From assembly GCF_004217285.1 (NCBI RefSeq), contig NZ_SHKS01000003.1:656265-720264 (forward strand): DNA of 64,000 bases, read 5' to 3'. Within the stretch, counting starts at the first letter, position 1. Each line of letters opens with the position of its first letter. This document shows positions 41,619-50,209 of the stretch, in pieces. The position numbers and the translations under genes are program-made. Origin of the DNA: Streptomyces sp. BK239. GTDB taxonomy: Bacteria; Actinomycetota; Actinomycetes; Streptomycetales; Streptomycetaceae. The notes beneath the pieces are model-generated. The model worked only from the letters and a program-made list of their open reading frames with translations, was not told where the DNA came from and searched no databases.

Positions 41619-43184
41619 ATGGGAGGACAGCCGCACATCCGCCGATGGGAGTCGGGGGCGCTCGCGCACGCCGTGACGGACCCCTTCGGACAGGGACCCC
41701 TCCCCTGGCTGCGCGGCGCGGAGACGTACTTCGACGACACGGGCCGGCTCGTCCCCTGGTACGTCGACCAAGCCGCCGCCCCGGCTTCCGCACCGGCATC
41801 GTCCCCCCGCTCGGCACAGGCCCGGCCGGCCGCCCCCACCGACGCCGCCACCCGTACGGCCGCCCCCAGGATCCCCCTCCCGCGCGCCGCGACCGGAGGC
41901 CCCCGGTCCGCCGACGACGTGCGCCGACAGATCAAGGGATTCACCTCCACCGGCAGGGTCGCCCCCGGCGAGGCCGCCGACTTCCACATCACGGTCGACC
42001 CGCCGCAGGAGTTCAGCGTCGACATCTACCGCGTCGGCCACTACCAGGGCGACGGCGCCGCCAAGATCACCACCAGCCCGCGCCTCTCCGGCATCGTCCA
42101 GCCCCCGCCCCTCACCGCCGACCGCACGGTCTCCTGCCACCACTGGTGGCTCTCCTGGCGGCTCCAGGTGCCGTCGTACTGGAACGTGGGCGCGTACGTC
42201 GCCGTCCTCACCACCGCCGACGGCCACCGCTCGCACATCCCCTTCACGGTCGGCGACGACCGCCCCGCCGACCTGCTGCTCGTCCTGCCCGACGTGACCT
42301 GGCAGGCGTACAACCTCTACCCGGAGGACGGCCGCACCGGCGCCAGCTTCTACCACGCCTGGGACGAGGACGGCCGCCTCCTCGGCGAGGCCGACGCCGC
42401 GACGACGGTCTCCTTCGACCGCCCCTACGCGGGCGCGGGCCTGCCCCTGCACGTCGGCCACGCCTACGACGTCATCCGCTGGGCCGAGCGCTACGGCTAC
42501 GACCTCGCCTACGCCGACGCCCGCGACCTGGAAGCCGGCCGGGTCGACCCCGCCCGCTACCGCGGCCTGATCTTCCCCGGCCACGACGAGTACTGGTCGC
42601 GGGGCATGCGCCGCACCGTCGAACTCGCCCGGGACAAAGGCACCTCCCTCGTCTTCCTGTCCGCCAACAGCCTCTACTGGCAGGTCGAGTTGGGCCCGTC
42701 GCCGTCCGGTGTCCCCGGCCGGCTGCTCACCTGCCGCAAACGCAGGGGGCCGGGCAAGGCGGCCCTGTGGCGGGAGATCGACCGCGCCGAGCAGCAGTTG
42801 CTGGGCATCCAGTACGCGGGCCGTGTGCCCGAGCCGCACCCGCTGATCGTCCGCAACGCCGGCCACTGGATGTGGGAGGCGACCGGGGCGCACGAGGGCG
42901 ACACGATCGAGGGCCTCGTGGCGGGCGAGGCCGACCGCTATCACCCCCGCACCGCGCTCCCGCCCCACGAGGAGCGCGTCCTGCTCGCCCACTCGCCCTA
43001 CACCGACGCCCGGGGCGTCCCGCGCCACCAGGACACCTCGCTGTACCGGGCTCCCTCCGGCGCCCTGGTCTTCGCCTCCGGCACCTTCGCCTGGTCCCCC
43101 GCCCTCGACCGCCCCGGCCACGCGGACCCCCGGGTCCAGCGCGCCACGGCCAACCTCCTGGACCGCATCTGCAAACGCGACTGA
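41619..43184 (+). CDS. N,N-dimethylformamidase beta-subunit-like C-terminal domain protein
   Basis: A 521-aa protein. The N-terminal 85 residues are a short domain (RRWESGALAHAVTDPFGQGP) and an Ala/Pro linker; the rest matches the dimethylformamidase large-subunit-like domain: GFTSTGRVAPGEAADFHITV, VDIYRVGHYQGDGAAKI, LLVLPDVTWQAYNLYPEDGR, LIFPGHDEYWSRGMRRTVEL and VFASGTFAWSPALDRPGHAD. In DMFase this region holds the iron site (Tyr, Tyr, Glu). Here the enzyme activity is uncertain since no small subunit is encoded. There is no signal peptide. GGGAGG precedes the ATG. Confidence 0.8.
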   Translation: MGGQPHIRRWESGALAHAVTDPFGQGPLPWLRGAETYFDDTGRLVPWYVDQAAAPASAPASSPRSAQARPAAPTDAATRTAAPRIPLPRAATGGPRSADDVRRQIKGFTSTGRVAPGEAADFHITVDPPQEFSVDIYRVGHYQGDGAAKITTSPRLSGIVQPPPLTADRTVSCHHWWLSWRLQVPSYWNVGAYVAVLTTADGHRSHIPFTVGDDRPADLLLVLPDVTWQAYNLYPEDGRTGASFYHAWDEDGRLLGEADAATTVSFDRPYAGAGLPLHVGHAYDVIRWAERYGYDLAYADARDLEAGRVDPARYRGLIFPGHDEYWSRGMRRTVELARDKGTSLVFLSANSLYWQVELGPSPSGVPGRLLTCRKRRGPGKAALWREIDRAEQQLLGIQYAGRVPEPHPLIVRNAGHWMWEATGAHEGDTIEGLVAGEADRYHPRTALPPHEERVLLAHSPYTDARGVPRHQDTSLYRAPSGALVFASGTFAWSPALDRPGHADPRVQRATANLLDRICKRD

Positions 43185-43290
43185 AGTCCCTCGCGCCCTG
43201 CCCGCCGCCCTTCCCCCCGACCCTCCGTCCCGGGTCCGCCCCCGTGTACGGGACAATCAGGCCATCTGTACAGAACCACGGGGAGGAACC

Positions 43291-44190
43291 GTGTCCGGAT
43301 TCGTAGAAAAGCCCGAGCCGCTTCAGGTGCCGGGCCTGGTGCACCTCCACACCGGCAAGGTGCGCGAGCTGTACCGCGACGAGGCGGGCGATCTCGTGAT
43401 GGTCGCCAGCGACCGTACGTCCGCGTACGACTGGGTGCTGCCGACGGAGATCCCCGACAAGGGCCGCATCCTCACCCAGCTCTCCCTCTGGTGGTTCGAC
43501 CAGCTCGCCGACCTGGTCCCCAACCACGTCCTGAGCACCGAACTCCCCGCCGGCGCCCCCGCCGGCTGGGCGGGCCGCACGCTGGTCTGCAAGTCGCTGC
43601 GGATGGTCCCCGTCGAGTGCGTGGCCCGCGGCTACCTCACCGGCTCAGGCCTCGCCGAGTACAAGGAGTCCCGCACGGTCTGCGGCCTCGCCCTCCCCGA
43701 GGGCCTGGTGGACGGATCCGAGCTGCCCGCCCCGATCTTCACCCCGGCCACCAAGGCCGCCGTCGGCGACCACGACGAGAACGTCTCCTACGAGGAGGTC
43801 GCCCGCCAGGTCGGCGCGGACACCGCCGCCGAGCTGCGCCGGACGACCCTCGACGTCTACGGCCGCGCCCGCGACATCGCCCGCGAGCGGGGCATCGTCC
43901 TCGCGGACACCAAGTTCGAGTTCGGCTACGAGGACGAGAGGCTCGTGCTCGCCGACGAGGTCCTCACCCCGGACTCCTCCCGCTTCTGGCCGGCCGACCG
44001 GTGGCAGCCGGGCCGCGCACAGCCGTCGTACGACAAGCAGTTCGTGCGCGACTGGCTGACCTCGGCGGAGTCCGGCTGGGACCGCACGAGCGAGCGCCCG
44101 CCGCCGCCGCTGCCCCAGGAGATCGTCGAGGCCACCCGGGCGAAGTACGTCGAGGCCTACGAGCTGCTGACGGGCACCGCCTGGAGCTAG
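43291..44190 (+). CDS. purC: SAICAR synthetase
   Basis: A 299-aa enzyme joining CAIR and aspartate. VHLHTGKVRELYRDEAGDLV, ASDRTSAYDWVLPTEIPDKG, MVPVECVARGYLTGSGLAEY, LADTKFEFGY and the C-terminal LTPDSSRFWPADRWQPGRAQ, PSYDKQFVRDWL are all conserved. GGGGAGGAACC stands before the GTG, so unlike purD and purF it is translated from a normal leader. It ends at a terminator shared with the convergent tRNA-Gly. Confidence 0.97.
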   Translation: MSGFVEKPEPLQVPGLVHLHTGKVRELYRDEAGDLVMVASDRTSAYDWVLPTEIPDKGRILTQLSLWWFDQLADLVPNHVLSTELPAGAPAGWAGRTLVCKSLRMVPVECVARGYLTGSGLAEYKESRTVCGLALPEGLVDGSELPAPIFTPATKAAVGDHDENVSYEEVARQVGADTAAELRRTTLDVYGRARDIARERGIVLADTKFEFGYEDERLVLADEVLTPDSSRFWPADRWQPGRAQPSYDKQFVRDWLTSAESGWDRTSERPPPPLPQEIVEATRAKYVEAYELLTGTAWS

Positions 44191-44217
44191 CGCCCCGGCA
44201 GGCGAGGTGAAACGCGC

Positions 44218-44248
44218 GAAGGCCCCGGTCCAGTGGACCGGGGCCTTC
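44218..44248. terminator. Bidirectional terminator between purC and tRNA-Gly
   Basis: A perfect 14-bp stem (44218-44231 with 44235-44248) and a 3-nt loop. Confidence 0.85.
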
Positions 44249-44255
44249 GAAACGG

Positions 44256-44328
44256 AGCGGACGACGAGGTTCGAACTCGCGACCTCAACCTTGGCAAGGT
44301 TGCGCTCTACCAACTGAGCTACGTCCGC
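44256..44328 (-). tRNA. tRNA-Gly(GCC), copy 1
   Basis: A 73-nt cloverleaf: acceptor GCGGACG/CGTCCGC, discriminator U, D arm with GTTGGTAGAGC, anticodon loop TTGCCAA (GCC), T arm GAGTTCGAACCTC. No CCA encoded. Identical to 48245-48317. Confidence 0.96.
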
Positions 44329-44351
44329 AGTGCGCCGTGGCGCGAGAGCAA

Positions 44352-44960
44352 CTATACCCAACCGCGCTCTCGTGCGAGACGCACCGCCGCGTGCCGGTTC
44401 TCCGCCCCCAGCTTGGACACGGCCGACGAGAGGTAGTTCCGCACGGTCCCGGGCGACAGCGCGGCCCGCTCCGCGATCTCCGCCACGGGCGCGCCGTCGG
44501 CGGCGAGTTCCAGCACCTCCGTCTCCCGCGCGGTCAGCGGCGAGTCCCCGGAGGCGATCGCGTCGGCGGCCAACTCGGGGTCGACGTACCGGTTCCCGGC
44601 GTGCACGGTCCGGATGATCTCCGCGAGGCGCTGCGCGCTCACCGTCTTCGGGACGAACCCGCGCACACCCGCCGCGAGCGCCCGCTTCAGATGTCCCGGC
44701 CGGCCGTGGCTGGTGACGATCAGGACCCGGCAGTCGGGCAGCTCGGCCCGCAGCGATGTGGCGACCTTCACACCGTCCGCGCCCGGCATCTGCAGGTCCA
44801 GGACGGCGAGGTCCGGCCGGTGCGCCCGCGCCATCGCCAGCGCCTCCGGGCCGGTCGCCGCCTCGGCGACGATCAGGAGGTCGTCCTCCAGCGACAGGAG
44901 CGCGGCCAGCGCGCCCCGGATCAGATGCTCGTCGTCGGCGAGCAGCACCCGCATCGTCAC
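44352..44960 (-). CDS. NarL/DesR-type response regulator
   Basis: A 202-aa protein. The receiver has the acidic pair in RVLLADDEHLIR, phospho-acceptor Asp55 (LAVLDLQMPGADG), Thr/Ser in VLIVTSHGRPGH and Lys in GFVPKTVSAQRL. The LuxR helix-turn-helix is LTARETEVLELAADGAPVAE, IAERAALSPGTVRNYLSSAV. GTG 44960 overlaps the kinase stop by 4 nt; ATG 44954 is possible. With the adjacent kinase and ABC exporter it forms one four-gene module, and it probably controls the promoter at about 48.1 kb. Confidence 0.92.
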   Translation of the reverse strand: MTMRVLLADDEHLIRGALAALLSLEDDLLIVAEAATGPEALAMARAHRPDLAVLDLQMPGADGVKVATSLRAELPDCRVLIVTSHGRPGHLKRALAAGVRGFVPKTVSAQRLAEIIRTVHAGNRYVDPELAADAIASGDSPLTARETEVLELAADGAPVAEIAERAALSPGTVRNYLSSAVSKLGAENRHAAVRLARERGWV

Positions 44961-46231
44961 GAGGCGACCTCGCTCAGCGCGGCGGTCCCGCTCAGCGGCA
45001 CCTCGGCCACCACACGGAACGTCCCGGCCTGAGCGAACCCGGCCTCCAGCGTCCCGTCGACCATGCGCAGCCGCTCCCGCAGCCCGGCGAGCCCCGATCC
45101 ACCGCCCCGGCTCCCGCCGCTGCCACCCTCGCCGGAACCGGCCCGGCCGCCCCGGGTCCCACCGCCGGCGGCCCCGTCGTTCTCCACCGTCAGCACCACA
45201 AGCCCCTCAGTCACCCGTAGTTCCACCGAACATCGCGCGGCATCACCGTGCCGCAGCACGTTGGTGGTGGTCTCCCGCACCACCCATCCGAGCGCCGACT
45301 GCACCTCGGCGGGCAGCCCCGCCGCCTCCCCGCGCACCTCGCAGTCGATCCCGGCGGCCGTCAACACCCCTTGCGCACCGGTCAGTTCGACCCCGAGGTC
45401 GGCCTCCCGGTAGCCCCGTACGACGTCCCGCACCTCCCGCTGCGACTCCTGCGCGATCCGCTGCACCTCGATCATCTGCTCCACGGCCTCCGGTCGCCCC
45501 CGCCGGGCCAGCTGCACCGCCAGCTCGCTCTTCAGCGCGATCACGGCCAGGTTCCGTCCCATCACGTCGTGCAGGTCCCGCCCGAACCGCAGCCGCTCCT
45601 CGGCGACGGCGAGCCGGGCCCGGGTCTCGCGCGCCTCGTCGAGCTCGTACACGGCGTCCAGGAGCCAGACGGAGAAGACGAAGGTGGCGGCGAGGAACGC
45701 GGCGCCGAGCAGCAGCGCCACCGTCGAGACCAGGATCTCCGGCGCAGGGGTTCCGAAGGCGAGCATCAGGGCCCCGCTGCCCAGGGTGTAGCCGACGACG
45801 ACCGCGCTCACGCGCCGCCGGCCGCGCACGCCCAGCGTGGAGTTGCCCGCGGCGAAGACCAGGGTGACCCCGTAGACGCCGCCGGCGGCGGACTCGACGC
45901 CGTCGTGGCCCCCGCTGTGCCCGGCGATCCACAGCGCCAGGACGCCGACCGCCGCCGTGGCGGCGGCGAGCGCCCACATCAGCCGGACGGGCCGGGGGCG
46001 GCGCCCACGCGTCCAGTCCAGCGCCCGCGACGCCATCACCGCGCAGAGCACGCAGTGCCCGACGACCAGGAGCGGCAGCCACAGCGCGGCCCCCGTCCAC
46101 AGCCCGTTGCCGAACGGCAGTGCGGCTGTGCTGAGTTCGGCCAGCGCGAAGAAGTGGAACGTCCACCGTGTGTACGTCTCCACCTTCGCGGGCGTGCTCT
46201 TGCGCCGCCACCAGCCGGCGGCCTTGCCCAT
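44957..46231 (-). CDS. Sensor histidine kinase (DesK/NarX-type)
   Basis: A 424-aa kinase. Five or six membrane spans lie in the first 190 residues (WTGAALWLPLLVVGHCVLCA, LMWALAAATAAVGVLALWIA, ALLLGAAFLAATFVFSVWLL), then the HisKA_3 dimerisation helix with the phospho-His (RLRFGRDLHDVMGRNLAVIA) and the HATPase (LGWVVRETTTNVLRHGDAAR, LTVENDGAAGGG, SGLAGLRERLRMVDGTLEAG). A Gly/Arg/Ser-rich insertion of about 25 residues expands the G-box loop. The N-terminal span topology suggests a membrane or envelope signal. ATG 46231 follows GGGGGAG by 8 nt. Confidence 0.9.
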   Translation of the reverse strand: MGKAAGWWRRKSTPAKVETYTRWTFHFFALAELSTAALPFGNGLWTGAALWLPLLVVGHCVLCAVMASRALDWTRGRRPRPVRLMWALAAATAAVGVLALWIAGHSGGHDGVESAAGGVYGVTLVFAAGNSTLGVRGRRRVSAVVVGYTLGSGALMLAFGTPAPEILVSTVALLLGAAFLAATFVFSVWLLDAVYELDEARETRARLAVAEERLRFGRDLHDVMGRNLAVIALKSELAVQLARRGRPEAVEQMIEVQRIAQESQREVRDVVRGYREADLGVELTGAQGVLTAAGIDCEVRGEAAGLPAEVQSALGWVVRETTTNVLRHGDAARCSVELRVTEGLVVLTVENDGAAGGGTRGGRAGSGEGGSGGSRGGGSGLAGLRERLRMVDGTLEAGFAQAGTFRVVAEVPLSGTAALSEVAS

Positions 46232-46260
46232 CCCCACGACTCCCCCGTCCCCCCGGCCGG

Positions 46261-47085
46261 TCAGCGCCGGGGCTCCCACCGGAACCACCGCCGTACAGCA
46301 AACACCGCCAGCACGGTCCAGGCCAGCGCGGTCGCCAGGCAGCCCAGTGCCTCGTACGCCGACAGGTCGCCGCTCCAGCCGCCGCGAACGAGGGTGATGA
46401 CCGGCGTGAGCGGCAGCAGTTCGAGGAAGGAGGCGGCCCGGTCGGGCAGCATCTCCAGGGGCACGCTGACGCCGGAGGCCGCCATCGAGAGCAGCAGGAA
46501 CGGCAGGGTGGTGACCTGAGCACTCTCCACGGTACGGGTCACGCTCGACGTGAGAGCCGCCAGCGCCGCACACATCACCAGGCCCAACAGCACGCCCGGT
46601 ACGACGAGTTGGGGCGACTCGGGGGCGGGGACGTCGAGGAGGGCGACACAGCCCACGGCCATCACCAGACACTGGACCAGCCCCAGGACCACCACCGGCA
46701 GCGCCGATCCTGCGACGACCTCGGCGTCCCGCAGCTCACCGGTGCGCAGTCGCTTCAGCACGAGTTCCTCGCGCCGGGCGGTGTAGATCGCGGTGAGCGC
46801 CGCGTACACACCGAACAGCAGCGAGAACCCGATCGCGGCGGGCAGCAGCACCAGCCCGACGGTGAGCCCGGCGTCCTCGACGTCCATGTCCTCGAGGAGC
46901 GGCCGCAGGCTGAACGGCAGGGCGAGCGGCACCAGCACGCCCGTGAGGAGCGTGGCCTTGCTCCGCCCGAGCAGCGACAGTTCGGCGCGGCCGAGAGCCG
47001 CCATCCGACCGGCCGGCGTGGTCACCGCCACCCGGCGCGCCCCCCTCGCCGCCGTGTCCGAACCCTTGACCATGGCGCCGCTCAT
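46261..47085 (-). CDS. ABC-2 type transporter permease
   Basis: A 274-aa protein with six membrane spans typical of ABC-2 (DrrB-like) permeases: ATLLTGVLVPLALPFSL, GLVLLPAAIGFSLLFGVYAA, VVVLGLVQCLVMAVGCVALL, VVPGVLLGLVMCAALAALTS, TTLPFLLLSMAASGVSVPLE and ALAWTVLAVFAVRRW. The family motif RREELVLKRLRTGELRDAEV lies in the first cytoplasmic loop. The ATG overlaps the ATPase stop (ATGA), and GGGAGG precedes it. It should form an exporter with the upstream ATPase; the cargo is unknown. Confidence 0.9.
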   Translation of the reverse strand: MSGAMVKGSDTAARGARRVAVTTPAGRMAALGRAELSLLGRSKATLLTGVLVPLALPFSLRPLLEDMDVEDAGLTVGLVLLPAAIGFSLLFGVYAALTAIYTARREELVLKRLRTGELRDAEVVAGSALPVVVLGLVQCLVMAVGCVALLDVPAPESPQLVVPGVLLGLVMCAALAALTSSVTRTVESAQVTTLPFLLLSMAASGVSVPLEMLPDRAASFLELLPLTPVITLVRGGWSGDLSAYEALGCLATALAWTVLAVFAVRRWFRWEPRR

Positions 47086-48089
47086 GCCGCGACCTCCCGC
47101 TCCGAAGACGTCTCCACCAAACCCGCCGTACCGGACGCGCCCGTTGACCCCGCCACTGCCGCCGCGTCCCGGGCGATCCCGAGGAACGCCTCCTCCAGCG
47201 ACGCCGACCGCACGTCCAGCTCCCGCAGCTCGACCCCGGCCCGTTCGGCCCAGACCAGCAGCCCGGTGGCCGCCCGCTGCAACTCCCGTGTCCGCAGCCG
47301 CACGACCCGGTCGTCGACCTCGTGGCCGCACACGCCCAGCTCGCCCAGCGGCGGCAGGTCCCCGAGGAAGTACCCCTCGGGCAGCCGGAAGGAGATCCGG
47401 GAGGGCTGGGCGGCGGTCACCTCGGCGGGTGTGCCGGCGGCCGCGATGCGCCCCTGGTGCAGGATGGCCAGCCGGTCGGCGAGGCCCTCCGCCTCCTCCA
47501 GGTAGTGCGTGGTCAGCAGCACCGTCGTCCCGGCGTCGCGCAGCGAGCGGACCAGGTTCCAGGTGTCGCGGCGGCCCTCGGCGTCCAGGCCGGTGGTCGG
47601 CTCGTCGAGGAACAGCACCTCGGGCTCGCCGAGCAGCGCGAGCGCCAGGTCGAGCCGGCGCCGCTCACCACCGGACAGCTGCTTCACCCGTACGCCGGCC
47701 TTCCCGGCGAGCCCTACGAGGCCCAGCGCCTCGTCGACCGGGCGGGCGCCGCTGACGCAGCCCGCCCACATCCGCGCGGTCTCCCTGACGGTCAGCTCCG
47801 AGGGGAAGCCGCCTTCCTGCAGCATCACCCCGGTGCGCGGCCGTACGGCGGCACGGTCGGCGTGAGGATCGTGTCCGAGGACCCGCACCCGTCCGCCGTC
47901 GGGCCGCGTCAGCCCCTCCAGCAGTTCGACCGTCGAGGTCTTCCCGGCCCCGTTCGTGCCCAGCAGCGCGAAGACCTCGCCGCGGCCGACGTGGAAGGAG
48001 ATCCCGCGGACCGCCTCGAACCCGCCCCCGTACACACGCCGGAGGTCGGTGACCTCGATCACGTGCTCATTCGTGTCCCTGGCTTCCAT
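47082..48089 (-). CDS. ABC transporter ATP-binding protein
   Basis: A 335-aa DrrA-type ATPase: Walker A GTNGAGKTS, signature LSGGERRRLDLALALL, Walker B VLFLDEPTTGLD, switch His in LLTTHYLEEAEGL, then an about 110-residue C-terminal extension ending in a Ser/Ala-rich tail. It is the first gene of the operon ATPase, permease, kinase, regulator, all on the minus strand with short spacing or overlaps. Inverted TGACA/TGTCA repeats lie 44-70 bp upstream. Confidence 0.93.
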   Translation of the reverse strand: MEARDTNEHVIEVTDLRRVYGGGFEAVRGISFHVGRGEVFALLGTNGAGKTSTVELLEGLTRPDGGRVRVLGHDPHADRAAVRPRTGVMLQEGGFPSELTVRETARMWAGCVSGARPVDEALGLVGLAGKAGVRVKQLSGGERRRLDLALALLGEPEVLFLDEPTTGLDAEGRRDTWNLVRSLRDAGTTVLLTTHYLEEAEGLADRLAILHQGRIAAAGTPAEVTAAQPSRISFRLPEGYFLGDLPPLGELGVCGHEVDDRVVRLRTRELQRAATGLLVWAERAGVELRELDVRSASLEEAFLGIARDAAAVAGSTGASGTAGLVETSSEREVAA

Positions 48090-48132
48090 GACTTCAGCGT
48101 CCCGGCAGGCGGACGCCGTCGGCAGTGCGCGC

Positions 48133-48159
48133 TGTCACCACTCCGTATGACAAATGTCA
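48133..48159. promoter_or_regulatory. Likely response-regulator operator upstream of the ABC/TCS operon
   Basis: TGTCA (48133-48137), TGACA (48148-48152) and TGTCA (48155-48159) form two overlapping inverted repeats: one with a 10-bp gap, one with a 2-bp gap (TGACAAATGTCA). They are 44-70 bp upstream of the first gene, a usual site for NarL-family regulators. Confidence 0.5.
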
Positions 48160-48209
48160 GAAGGCGGCAGGCGGGGAGTGATCGCACGACACGGTGAAGG
48201 CACACGAAA

Positions 48210-48236
48210 AGACCCCGGTCCGATGGACCGGGGTCT
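48210..48236 (-). terminator. Terminator of tRNA-Gly copy 2
   Basis: A perfect 12-bp stem (48210-48221 with 48225-48236), 8 bp beyond the tRNA. Confidence 0.85.
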
Positions 48237-48244
48237 GATTCCCG

Positions 48245-48317
48245 AGCGGACGACGAGGTTCGAACTCGCGACCTCAACCTTGGCAAGGTTGCGCTCTACC
48301 AACTGAGCTACGTCCGC
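48245..48317 (-). tRNA. tRNA-Gly(GCC), copy 2
   Basis: A 73-nt tRNA identical base for base to 44256-44328. It is followed downstream by its own hairpin terminator and preceded by the aberrant tRNA-Gly(UCC), with which it may be co-transcribed (80 bp apart). Confidence 0.96.
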
Positions 48318-48397
48318 ATTGCCTCCGACCGGCTCTCACCGATCGGCGCGAGCACCAGCCTACCCGATCGAACAGCGTGATCGGGACGGTGATGCAG

Positions 48398-48469
48398 AGC
48401 GGGTGACAGGGATCGCACACTGCGCCTTCCCCCTGGAAGGGGGATGTTCTACTACTGAACTACACCCGC
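48398..48469 (-). tRNA. tRNA-Gly(UCC) with degenerate D and T loops
   Basis: 72 nt: acceptor GCGGGTG/CACCCGC, discriminator U, D arm GTTC-AGTAGTA-GAAC, anticodon stem TCCCC/GGGGA around CTTCCAG (anticodon UCC), then AGGCG CAGTG TGCGATC CCTGT. The usual G18 is A and the T-loop T55 is G, so the normal elbow contact is lost. The T stem pairs properly only if shifted by one base. It may be a special-purpose or decaying tRNA. Confidence 0.85.
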
Positions 48470-48616
48470 GTGGCCTCCGTGAGCTGGGCTTTTCGGCCCT
48501 GCCCGGCGGCGTGCTCCAGACATTAGCCGACCATGTGGGGGGTAGCGCAAGTCGGTTGCCCCCGGGGGCCGCTGAGGACCCCGGGGGGACGCCGGCGCGA
48601 TGCGGACGCGGGCGGT

Positions 48617-48934
48617 TCAGCGGGCGTCGGCGAACGCCTCGTAGACCTTCTTCGGGATCCGTCCGCGCGCGGGGACCTCCAGCTTGTTGGCCTGGGCCCA
48701 GGCCCGGACAGCCGCCGGGTCCGGGGCGACCTCGGTCTGCCGGTACGCCTTGCCGGACCTGGACCGCTTGCGGCCGGCCTCCACGTAGGGAGCGAGCGCC
48801 TTGCGCAGTTTCCTGGCATTGGCTTCATTCAGGTCGATCTCGTACGACTTGCCGTCGAGTCCGAAGGCGATCGTTTCCGCCGCTTCCGAGCCGTCGATGT
48901 CGTCAAAGAGAGTGACCACGACCTTCTGCGCCAC
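48617..48934 (-). CDS. lsrL: Lsr2-family nucleoid-associated protein (LsrL-like)
   Basis: A 105-aa H-NS-like protein: the N-terminal oligomerisation domain VAQKVVVTLFDDIDGSEAAE, TIAFGLDGKSYEIDLNEANA, a basic linker (GRKRSRSGKAYRQ), then the AT-hook-like DNA-binding domain AVRAWAQANKLEVPARGRIP with the RGR motif. Lsr2 proteins silence AT-rich foreign DNA. Streptomyces has two paralogues; position before purS indicates LsrL. GTG 48934 gives the standard VAQKVVVTL start; the frame upstream is not conserved-looking. Confidence 0.9.
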   Translation of the reverse strand: MAQKVVVTLFDDIDGSEAAETIAFGLDGKSYEIDLNEANARKLRKALAPYVEAGRKRSRSGKAYRQTEVAPDPAAVRAWAQANKLEVPARGRIPKKVYEAFADAR

Positions 48935-49268
48935 GAATATCGGTCCCTTCGTTCGGCACGGCATACAGCTCAGCTGCCTGCGACATGCCGAGTCTCGGCT
49001 ATTTCCAATTCATTTGTACAGTGCGCGGCAATGCAATGTGAAGCTCGACTAAATCTGTCCGCGTGTCCGAGTGCAATAGGTATCCGGGGTTCATCGGGGA
49101 TCTTTCCCGTAACTTTTCGCGTACGTCCCCTTCCGGTACCGGATCGTGATGGTTGTCACGTAGCTTCCTACAACTCTACTCGCGTAGAAATTTTGTGCGG
49201 GTAGTCTGAAGACACCTGTTGGAGACATCTGCGGGCACCTGCTCAGCACCACAACACCGGGAGTGCCA
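48935..49268. promoter_or_regulatory. AT-rich divergent promoter region between lsrL and purSQL
   Basis: 334 bp, clearly more AT-rich than the window average, as expected of an Lsr2-bound region. A TAGTCT -10 candidate at 49202-49207 would serve purS; CTAC/GTAG arms (49179-49190) form a small inverted repeat just upstream. No gene and no recognised purine riboswitch. Confidence 0.55.
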
Positions 49269-49532
49269 GTGGCACGCGTCGTAGTCGACGTCATGCTCAA
49301 GCCGGAGATCCTCGACCCCCAGGGCCAGGCGGTGCAGCGCGCACTGCCGCGGCTCGGTTTCGAGGGGATCTCCGACGTACGTCAGGGAAAGCGATTCGAA
49401 CTGGAAGTTGACGGCCCGGTCGACGAGGCCGCGCTCGCCCGCATCCATGATCTTGCGGAATCCTTCCTCGCCAACACCGTGATCGAGGACTTCACCGTCA
49501 AGGTGGAGGAAGTCGCGGAGGCCGCGAAGTGA
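49269..49532 (+). CDS. purS: FGAM synthase subunit PurS
   Basis: An 87-aa small subunit: [49 protein letters not shown], ending [13 protein letters not shown]. It joins PurL and PurQ and channels ammonia in FGAR amidotransfer. GTG 49269 has GGGAG 5 nt upstream; a GTG two codons earlier overlaps that site. Its TGA overlaps the purQ GTG (GTGA). Confidence 0.96.
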   Translation: MARVVVDVMLKPEILDPQGQAVQRALPRLGFEGISDVRQGKRFELEVDGPVDEAALARIHDLAESFLANTVIEDFTVKVEEVAEAAK

Positions 49533-50209
49533 CCGCTCGTATTGGCGTCGTCACTTTCCCGGGCAGCCTCGACGACCGGGACACCCAGCGCGCGATCCGC
49601 CTCGCGGGCGCCGAACCGGTCGCTCTGTGGCACAAGGACAAGAACCTCCACCAGGTCGACGCCGTGGTGCTGTGCGGGGGCTTCTCCTACGGCGACTATC
49701 TGCGCGCCGGAGCCATCGCGCGCTTCTCGCCGGTGATGGAGCCCCTCATCGAGCAGGCCAAGGCCGGGCTGCCGGTCCTCGGCATCTGCAACGGCTTCCA
49801 GATCCTCACCGAGGCCCACCTCCTCCCGGGCGCGATGCTCGGCAACGACCACCTCCACTTCATCTGCCGCGACCAGAAGCTGCGGGTGGAGAACGCGGAC
49901 ACCGCCTGGACCGTCGACTACACGGCCGGCCAGGAGATCCACATCCCGCTGAAGAACATGGACGGCCGGTACGTCGCCGACGAGTACACCCTCGACAAGC
50001 TGGAGGCCGAGGGCAGGGTCGCGTTCCGCTACAGGGACTTCAACCCCAACGGCTCGCTCCGCGACATCGCCGGCATCGCCAACGAGGCCGGCAACGTCGT
50101 GGGCCTCATGCCGCACCCGGAGCACGCCGTCGAGCCCCTCATCGGCTCCGGCCGCACCGACGGCCTCCCGTTCTTCACCTCGATCCTCAAGAAGCTGGTC
50201 AACGCATGA
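49529..50209 (+). CDS. purQ: FGAM synthase glutaminase subunit PurQ
   Basis: A 226-aa class I glutamine amidotransferase: [20 protein letters not shown], the nucleophile Cys87 in [10 protein letters not shown], and His/Glu in MPHPEHAVE near the C-terminus. It supplies ammonia to PurL. GTG start overlaps purS; ATG of purL overlaps its stop (ATGA), so the three are translationally coupled. Confidence 0.97.
   Translation: MTARIGVVTFPGSLDDRDTQRAIRLAGAEPVALWHKDKNLHQVDAVVLCGGFSYGDYLRAGAIARFSPVMEPLIEQAKAGLPVLGICNGFQILTEAHLLPGAMLGNDHLHFICRDQKLRVENADTAWTVDYTAGQEIHIPLKNMDGRYVADEYTLDKLEAEGRVAFRYRDFNPNGSLRDIAGIANEAGNVVGLMPHPEHAVEPLIGSGRTDGLPFFTSILKKLVNA

Noticed and set aside
48935..49268. Purine riboswitch before purS
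   Set aside because: No conserved purine-aptamer helices or loop motifs could be made out; the region is only AT-rich with small inverted repeats.
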